From assembly GCA_013350335.1 (NCBI GenBank), contig CM023542.1, positions 9,554,999 to 9,618,998 of the forward strand: DNA of 64,000 nt, written 5' to 3'. The notes beneath the pieces were generated by a model. The model saw only the letters and a program-made list of their open reading frames with translations. It searched no databases and had not been told where the DNA came from. A program made the translations under genes and the position numbers. Positions 59,301-64,000 of this stretch are shown here, piece by piece (position 1 is the first letter of the stretch; each line of letters opens with the position of its first letter). This DNA is from Chimonanthus salicifolius (Eukaryota > Streptophyta > Magnoliopsida > Laurales > Calycanthaceae).

Positions 59301-60391
59301 ATTGTATGGGGTGATGGGGATTTCCATATTGTATCTTTACTGTATTCGGTTTTTTTCTCATAGTTTTTAGATATTCTTGTTTGTATCTCTTCTAATTGCC
59401 ATGTATACATCTCCTATACGTGGTCTCTCTCTCTTGTATCCTCTTCTTCTTTTATTGAAATCATTCATTACTATTGCCCAAAAAAAAAAAAAGAATTCCA
59501 TCCAAATGTTAAAAAAGATATTTCCAATTTGTTTGTCCTGAATTAGAGGGCAGCCCTTTCCAAATAAGCACAAAGCCAGATGCTTTATAGATCAGCCAAA
59601 AAAAAGAAGGTTATAAAAACTGCATTGACTAAACAGCATTCACAGTCCAAATATAGAGCTTTCCCTGGGACCAATTCACCATTTCATTGATAAAAGAAAC
59701 TCCCTCCGACTAACAAGGCCCTGCATCCCAATTTTAGCAAGAAAATTTAAAAAAACTTAAATAAACTCATTATGTTTCTGACTAAATACAGATCTAATCC
59801 CTAATTGAGGCTTCTAAATATTGTGATCTTACTGTGATCAAGGAATTGTTAGAAATACCAAGCTTGTAATTGTATTTTAGCTAGTTACTTTAGTGTTTGC
59901 TGCATAGGCGAAGAAGATCGTTAATAAATTTGAACTGGTCTCAAGTTAACCAGTAATATCATTCAATAATATGTTATGTTAAAAATACAGTAGGTCTACT
60001 TAGTTGTCAAAATAAAAGGAAAAATGAAGACAGCTACATTACCAGGAAAACACATGTTTGACAGAAAATTAATTGCAAAGTTCATTCAAAAAAAAAATAG
60101 AGTCAAAATTTTAAATTGAGTGAAGACCTCTTCCTCCGATGGAACATCTTTTTTCGAAACCTTTGCAGGTGCACCATCTGGAACACTCACACAGTTACAG
60201 TAGCCAGCTTCTTCCATTGAAAGTTTATCAATTTCACCCTCAACCTATAATTGACAAGAAGAGATTTATATATAGATTCAGGAAAATTTGAATTACATAA
60301 ACAAGCATCGGATAGATAATATTACGATAATTATATCACTCGCTTCTTTTATATCATCAGCTCCATAAACTATCTTTTCTGTATCCTTTTC
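40930..60391 (-). CDS. TWINKLE: Twinkle organellar primase-helicase, 13 exons, 5' end missing
   Basis: Exons in order: 60326-60391, 60128-60244, 58602-58649, 58397-58482, 57772-57832, 52078-52260, 50615-50746, 50460-50521, 48099-48182, 42837-42968, 41290-41386, 41073-41207, 40930-40997. All join in phase (1271 nt, no stop) and follow the order of plant Twinkle. Known: this protein unwinds DNA and makes primers in mitochondria and plastids, and resembles phage T7 gp4. Seen: TOPRIM, then a DnaB-like RecA helicase with Walker A and B. The transit peptide and primase zinc finger must lie beyond 64000, since nothing similar is found between 60400 and the edge. Most donors are GT. The intron after 50615 starts GC (AAG|GCAAGC), and donors GTTGCT and GTTTTA are weak. 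Introns of 1.3 to 5.5 kb are full of transposon pieces. The gene appears functional. Confidence 0.92.
43494..43655. repeat. Exact tandem duplication, 81-bp unit
   Basis: CTTTAATAATGTTTCTGTAA begins at 43494 and again at 43575, and the two 81-base copies are identical as read. It lies in the intron between exons 48099-48182 and 42837-42968. Identity suggests a recent event or an assembly artefact. Confidence 0.93.
44616..45480. repeat. Direct repeat of about 335 and 520 bp
   Basis: Copy 1 (about 44616-44951) and copy 2 (about 44952-45480) share GAAACTGGAAAGGCATGGCA / AAAACTGGAAAGGCATGGCA, AGGCATTCAGGAGTTTCAAT and a long TTCTTTTCTTTCATTTTCCC tract. Copy 2 has about 180 extra bases in the middle, or copy 1 lost them. 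The interior is pyrimidine-rich, and short membrane-like ORFs there are artefacts. It lies in a Twinkle intron. The class is unknown. Confidence 0.75.
46365..46525 (+). mobile_element. Possible tRNA-derived SINE in a Twinkle intron
   Basis: GATGATGGCGATGATACCC could be a weak A box. AGGTCTTGGGTTCGCCTCC is a good B box (GGTTCG core) about 45 bases on. The body runs to an A run at 46519-46526. No clear duplication was seen. Confidence 0.42.
48970..49758. mobile_element. Element with GAAGCACSGATAC ends and GTATCCG words
   Basis: The left end is GAAGCACCGATAC (48970-48982). The right end reversed is GAAGCACGGATAC (49746-49758), 12 of 13 alike. Next to each end are repeated words such as GGGTACCCGTATCGGATACG, ACACGTATCCG and GATACGTATCCGACATG, many palindromic. 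The middle is AT-rich and contains another MITE at 49379-49524. There is no ORF. A target duplication is not clear, so the superfamily is not certain. The terminal-word architecture resembles the hAT-type MITEs here. Confidence 0.6.
49379..49524. mobile_element. hAT-type MITE, ATCGGCCGATAT array, nested
   Basis: It starts CAGGGGTACAAAAAACG and reversed ends CAGGGGTTGAAATATCGG. Flanks GATTAAAG (49371-49378) and GATTACAG (49525-49532) match at 7 of 8. Between them ATCGGCCGATAT occurs at least four times in 146 bases. It lies inside the 48970-49758 element, within a Twinkle intron. This is the clearest of the three ATCGGCCGAT copies. Confidence 0.75.
50297..50337. repeat. (AT)n(AG)n microsatellite
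   Basis: About ten AT units pass directly into about ten AG units. It is intronic, roughly 120 bases from the exon ending at 50460. Confidence 0.95.
51375..51680 (+). mobile_element. LINE reverse transcriptase tail fragment in a Twinkle intron
   Basis: The plus strand reads WSRFTSMMGISWVFDKSYIG, ESWVISKVGPKTKAVWYTIP and AAIICYVWKERNLRIFENIV. This is the C-terminal zf-RVT-type region common to plant L1 LINEs. It stops at 51588-51590. No upstream RT domain is present, so it is a short remnant, opposite in strand to the gene. Confidence 0.65.
52376..53930. repeat. Tandem duplication of about 180 bp, split by a transposon
   Basis: CAAAAATTGAAGATGTCAAA begins at 52376 and at 53757. Each copy runs about 180 bases through GGGTCTAGGAATCTCATATA and GGCATGCCGATAC to ATAAT(T/C)AAAGGGATTAA. 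The first copy is cut near its end by the element at 52542-53739. The duplication is therefore older than that insertion. Confidence 0.85.
52542..53739. mobile_element. 1.2-kb DNA transposon with ~100-bp inverted ends, Pack-MULE-like
   Basis: Both ends read inwards GGGAAATGATTCGTGCACCC then CATTTTTACCCAGC(A/G)TGC, and stay similar for about 100 bases. A perfect 8-base duplication ATAATTAA lies at 52534-52541 and 53740-53747. A 9-base reading has one mismatch. Known: long inverted ends starting with GG suit Mutator-like elements (9-bp duplication), while 8 bp suits hAT. The interior from about 53100 to 53640 is markedly GC-richer than its surroundings and carries overlapping ORFs on both strands (53263-53661 plus, 53298-53759 minus). 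None resembles a known protein. It could be a captured gene fragment. It sits in the 5.5-kb Twinkle intron. Confidence 0.75.
53931..55245. other. Intron sequence, no structure recognised
   Basis: AT-rich intron DNA of the Twinkle gene with an ATGATG run at 54197-54217 and TA runs near 54356. There are no credible ORFs or element ends. Confidence 0.55.
55246..56640 (-). mobile_element. Partial LTR retrotransposon: 3' LTR and end of internal region
   Basis: On the minus strand, TCAACTCGAGGACGAGTTC then TTTTCAAGACCCGGGGAC leads into TGATGTAGGACATAAGATG. That is the usual end of a plant gypsy internal region, a purine tract and the start of a 3' LTR (LTR edge at 55654, extending down to perhaps 55246). 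Upstream lie minus ORFs at 56112-56423 (FKYEILSELRSEFQEFLQEF, coiled-coil-like) and 55647-56111 (proline-rich, many P in a row). These could be remnants of a gag-like or accessory frame but match nothing I know. No RT, integrase or 5' LTR is seen. Confidence 0.5.
57772..60391 (-). other. TOPRIM part of Twinkle (exons 1-5 in window)
   Basis: The exons read EKDTEKIVYGADDIKEASDI, then VEGEIDKLSMEEAGYCNCVS with the catalytic Glu of TOPRIM, VPDGAPAKVSKKDVPSEEE, DKKYQYLWNCKEYFEK, then ASRIILATDADGPGQALAEE with the DxD metal site. They continue ARRLGRE and RCWRVRWPKKNDTEVCKDAN. Known: in plant Twinkle this domain supports primer synthesis, unlike the animal protein. Confidence 0.88.
57925..58306. 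mobile_element. hAT-like element made of AATTTACCGGG words
   Basis: The left end is CATTGTGACAAATACCG. The right end reversed is CCTTGTCACAAATATCG, 14 of 17 alike. Flanks GGTAAAGAG and GGTAAGAG agree apart from one base gained or lost. The interior is an array of GGGAATTTACC, GGGAATTTATC, TATCGCGATATTACCG and CGCGTTTTTAACGCG words. There is no ORF. It lies between two TOPRIM exons, 93 bases from the exon starting at 57832. Confidence 0.6.
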
Positions 60392-60725
60392 CTGCAGATA
60401 ATGTAATAGATAGAAATTTGAGTCCCAGTGCAACTTATTTTAATAATGTGAATTTTCATTCAAAAAAACAAGCTACATACCGGAAGGACAGACAAATCAA
60501 ACAAGAAGACACAAACTAACAGCACGCATACAGAAAGAAGCTAGAACAAAGAGCCTAAGATAGGAGAAACACAGACAAGCAAACTAAAAACAGCAATTGT
60601 ATGAGATAGATTAACTTCACTTTCTTCTATCCCCAAATGAATGTAATCAAACACATTGCTAAAAGTAAATGATCATGAGATACTGAGAAATCTCCAAACA
60701 AGATGCTTCCTTTACATTATCGTCG

Positions 60726-60783
60726 GGTTACACAGAGACATGGTGTAAGACACAGGTTACACAGAGACATGGTGTAAGACACA
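60726..60783. repeat. Tandem duplication, 29-bp unit
   Basis: GGTTACACAGAGACATGGTG begins at 60726 and 60755, and the 29-base copies are identical. It is intronic, upstream of the first Twinkle exon in the window. Confidence 0.92.
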
Positions 60784-61559
60784 GGAAGACAGCAGAAATC
60801 CAACATGGTTATAAAGTCCCACAATAGATAGCAATTAAGTACATGAAGCTGTTTAAAAATTCCAAGTCCACAAGGGATCCAGAGGCTGTGGTCCATTATT
60901 CAGGCCCAGCTGTTACAGTACCACATCTTATAGTCAATCATGATTTGTTTAACTTTTTGAGAGGTCCCACTTTTTTATGTGACACTTCGTCTTCTTCCAA
61001 TATTTTTGTTTCCTCTGGTTTCGTTTTCAGTGACAAAGTTAGCAAGAGCATTAATGCAATTTAGACATCATTTGTCTTGATGGCAATGATTAAAACACCA
61101 TATCATAGTCTGGTGATAGAATGCGGGTTGTTCATAGAGCAACAATAAAGAGAATTCCAGATGGTTGAACAGCTTAAAGAGTTAAGAAAAATAGCTCTAA
61201 AAAGTGGACATGGTTGTTGTAGGATATATAGCACTATAAGCTTTCAACCATTTTAGGCAATTGTGTATATTATCTCACATACACTAGGAGCACCAGTAAA
61301 GTTGACTGATTTATAAATTTTCCTTCTATTTTGTAATCTTGTGCCTAAATATTCATGTGTACTTTTCAAAGAAAATATATGAAAAATATAGATTATCAGC
61401 CAGGAAACATTTTCTGCTGCTATGGTACTCAAAGGAGCCCATCCCCATCATTTTTGCCAAAATCCTTCCTCTAGCAAAATCATCTACTATTTTGGGTGGT
61501 ACGACATTTTCTTTTGTTTCATGACCTCCTCAAAGTTTAGTTCCTGCGTATAAATTCAT
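60784..61559. other. Intron sequence, no gene recognised
   Basis: This is presumably intron of the Twinkle gene, since its 5' exons have not yet been reached. Two short plus-strand ORFs (60843-61064, 61339-61524) have no recognisable domain. Confidence 0.45.
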
Positions 61560-62414
61560 TTCCCGACTCTAGATCAACTTATTTTCTCCGGATCTAGTCT
61601 TCAAACCCTGCCACCCTTGTCGCCATTTACCCCAGGGTGCATCCATAAGGCTACTCCCTGGTTTCAGATTTTGGTAGGACCCATTTTCTCAATCCTTGAC
61701 CTGGATCTTGGGTATTCCTCATCTCAGAAAGGATACAAATGTTTTGATCCTGTTATTGGCAAAGACTAGTCCTATTTCTTCTTCTCCTTTACCTATGCTT
61801 TCCCATGATTCTCCGTCATATACCTCTTCTAAACCTCTTATTGTTTATTAAAGACCAAAGAGAACCCATGCAGATGCTTCATTGATTACTAAAAGTAACA
61901 CGTCCTCTAAAGGTCCAAACCAGACTTCTCCGAGTTTTGCTGGCAACATGCTTGCACCAATCATCTCATTGAACACTTTGTTTTCTATAATACAATTTCT
62001 CCATCTTACAAGGCCATTCTTACTTCCCTGGATACAATTCCATTCTTAAGAGGGTTGATACTACTATTGCCATTGATCCTGATGGGCTACTACAGAAGAC
62101 AAATTAGCTGCCATTGAAAAGAATCATACATGGGACTTAGTGGATCTTCCTCCTAGGAAAAGACAGGTCTAGTGTAAGTGAGTTTTCACCCTGAAACGTA
62201 ACTCTAGCAGATCCATTACCCAATAGAAAGTGCAATTGGTGGCCAAGAGCGTTGGACAAGCATATGGTGTGGACTGTACTACAATGAGACTTCCCCTATT
62301 GCTCAACTTATATCAGTGCACTTGTTAATTTCTTTGGCAATTACTTATCAATGGCCTTTACAACACCTTAATATCAAGAATGCCTTCGATGATCTCAAGG
62401 AAAAAGTCTACATG

Positions 62415-62933
62415 AAGAGTTTGAATCCGCTGCCACCAAGAATGTTGAAATTAAATCTTGATGGAAGTTTAGTTTCAGAGTTGAGGAAATCACGGTATGG
62501 GGACCTTATACGCAATGAAAGGAGCGAGGATTGTTTATCTTATGCAGGCCCAATCTCTTATTGCCATTACAGTCAAGTAAAGCTGTATGCAATATGGTGG
62601 GGAATTAAGGAGTTGGACAGGTTGGTGATGGAAGGGACTATGTTGAAGGAGATTCTTTCTTGGGCTTTTGGTTCAGTCTTTCCATGGACGTTTATAGACA
62701 AAACTGAAGAGACTAGGCAGATAATCTGTTAGTAAGTCTTGCTAATGTGCCTATCAGATACTTGTTCTCATTAATTTCTAGCTTATTGTTTTTTGGTTTG
62801 GGTGTCTGAGTGTAGCTGCTCTGGTCCCCATTTCTGTTTGGGGTGCTTTCTGCCTATGTTGGATGCTTGTTCTTTGAGTTAGGTTGTATTCTCTTATTCT
62901 TTCTCAATAAAACATCACCTTAAAAAAAGGGGC
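62415..62933 (+). mobile_element. LINE fragment (RNase H domain) inserted in the copia RT
   Basis: It reads LKLNLDGSLVSELRKSRYGD, LSYAGPISYCHYSQVKLYAI and WWGIKELDRLVMEGTMLKEI, the RNase H-like domain of plant LINEs. It ends in an A run at 62922-62928. GGAAAAAGTCTACATG (62399-62414) and GGAAAAAGACTATATG (62934-62949) flank it, 14 of 16 alike, a target duplication cut in the copia sequence. The copia and LINE frames are fused by chance into one ORF (62316-62732), which is not a real protein. Confidence 0.78.
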
Positions 62934-63288
62934 GGAAAAAGACTATATGTCCCCCCCCACCAAGTTTCATCCAATAAAGGGAGTAGGGTAAAGTTTGCAA
63001 ACTAAACAAAGCCATTATAGCATCAAGCAATCTCCAAGGGCCAGGTTTGACGTTCATCACTTTAGATTTTAATCTTATCACTATGACTTAGTGTAGTGTT
63101 GCAGTTCTAATATGATTCTTCTGGTTGTCTATGTTGATACTGTGTTGGCTAACAATAACGATTCTGTTGTTCAAGATCTCAAAAGTCATTTGTATTGTCT
63201 TTGATATCAAAGACTTAGGCCTTTATCGGTATTTTCTTGGCATAGAAACGGATCACTGACCTAAGGGTATCATCCTCTCTCAATAGAA

Positions 63289-63607
63289 ATATGTCTTTTT
63301 TTTATGGTGATTATATTAATAAAAAAAGAGGCACCAGAGATGCAAATACAAAAGCAAAGGAAACAAAGCAAAGAAGAAAACAACTTGCAACCCCAATATA
63401 CCCACAATCAGCACTAACACTAAGCAAAACATGAAAAAGAGCTTAAGCTATGTCATTACATTCTTTGAAGGCTCGCAAAATGTCATTCATCGATATATTT
63501 CTAAATTCCTCAATAGAGGAAGCCCAAGAGACACACTTGCTAAAAACTCTTCTCGAAACTACTTCACTCGACTCAGCACAATCCTTAAAGATTCTATTGT
63601 TACATTC
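63289..63607 (-). mobile_element. LINE 3' end inserted in copia
   Basis: A T run at 63296-63303 on plus marks the poly(A) tail on minus. The body resembles the LINE remnant at 18632-18960, with shared ACTCTTCTCGAAACT, CACTCGAC and CAATCCTTAAAGA words. CTCTCAATAGAA occurs at both borders (63277-63288, 63608-63619) as a target duplication. It is 5'-truncated. Confidence 0.72.
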
Positions 63608-64000
63608 CTCTCAATAGAATACATCATTTATTTCTCAAAGTCGATTATTCTGGTTTCAAGACTACAAACACCATTTAATATGAATTCCAAACTTAGTACC
63701 TCTGATGGTGATCCTCCCTCCAATCCTAGTTATTATTATCAAAAGCTGGTTGGAAAGCTTATTTATTTGACTATTACTCAACCTAATCAGTCTCACGCTG
63801 TTGGAAGTTGTTAGTCAGTTCATGCATGCTCCTCAAGATGCTTATCTCCAAACTGTATTTTGCATTCTAAGATATCTTAAGCTCATATTGGTTGTGCCCT
63901 CTTTTACACAACCAAAAACGAGCTATTTATTTGAGGATATTCTAATGTTGATTGGGTAAGTTCCAAAGATAATCGTCGATCCACTTCTAGCTGCTGTATT

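Larger units (their letters stand above)
61560..64000 (+). mobile_element. Ty1/copia retrotransposon, decayed and interrupted
   Basis: Landmarks in order: YSSSQKGYKCFDPVIGKD near 61720, then RT with ALEKNHTWDLVDLPPRKRQV, LVAKSVGQAYGVD, LLISLAITYQWPLQHLNIKN (62320-62380) and EKVYMKS. After a LINE insertion come VVYVDTVLANNND, IKDLGLYRYFLGIETDH and ILSQ. After a second insertion come NSKLSTSDGDPPSNPSYYYQ, KLVGKLIYLTITQPNQSHAV, SQFMHAPQDAYLQTVFCILR and, near the edge, the SKDDRRSTSG-like end of the RNase H region. Many stops and shifts. The element runs off the window, so LTRs are not seen. It lies in a Twinkle intron or upstream of that gene. Confidence 0.85.

Noticed and set aside
62316..62732. 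A 138-residue fusion protein
   Set aside because: It is the chance joining of copia RT and an inserted LINE. The target duplication marks the junction.

Overview
The window is nuclear DNA of a flowering plant with a large, repeat-rich genome. It has long AT-rich intergenic tracts, introns of up to about 5.5 kb packed with transposons, plant-type receptor-like and B3 proteins, and an organellar Twinkle primase-helicase. There is a 100-base assembly gap at 637-736. I cannot name the species. All exon coordinates were read by eye from splice sites, reading phase and recalled family sequence. No alignment was run.

Layout, left to right. (1) 1-3782: remnants of LTR retrotransposons, namely a tail and LTR start, a broken Ty3/gypsy RT-RNase H on the plus strand, and a truncated LTR ending at 3782. 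(2) 6530-10865, minus: a three-exon LRR receptor-like protein whose first intron carries a TRIM element. (3) 11-16 kb: AT-rich DNA with a SINE, two hAT-type MITEs and a Mutator-like foldback element, one MITE lying inside the foldback. (4) 16.6-21.1 kb: a B3-domain gene and, upstream of it, a partial tandem copy with no B3 domain. LINE, SINE and other repeats lie between them. (5) 24245-34330, minus: a full-length but decayed chromovirus with 1.1-kb LTRs, a 5-bp TSD, an iMet PBS, gag, PR, RT, RNase H, IN and a chromodomain. It is split by a 2.9-kb solo LTR with its own TSD. (6) 35680-38843: a second putative solo LTR carrying a GC-rich minisatellite. (7) 40930-60391, minus: thirteen exons of a Twinkle gene covering TOPRIM and the DnaB-like helicase. 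Its 5' end lies beyond the window. (8) 61.6-64 kb: a decayed Ty1/copia element broken by two LINE fragments.

Three genes look real: the receptor-like protein, the B3 protein and Twinkle. They are unrelated in function and do not form a cluster. Most of the rest is transposon-derived. The least explained part is a set of short elements with hAT-like ends and 8-bp duplications whose interiors are arrays of short GC-bearing words, many of them palindromic (ATCGGCCGAT and others). These recur throughout the window and sit inside genes and inside other elements.
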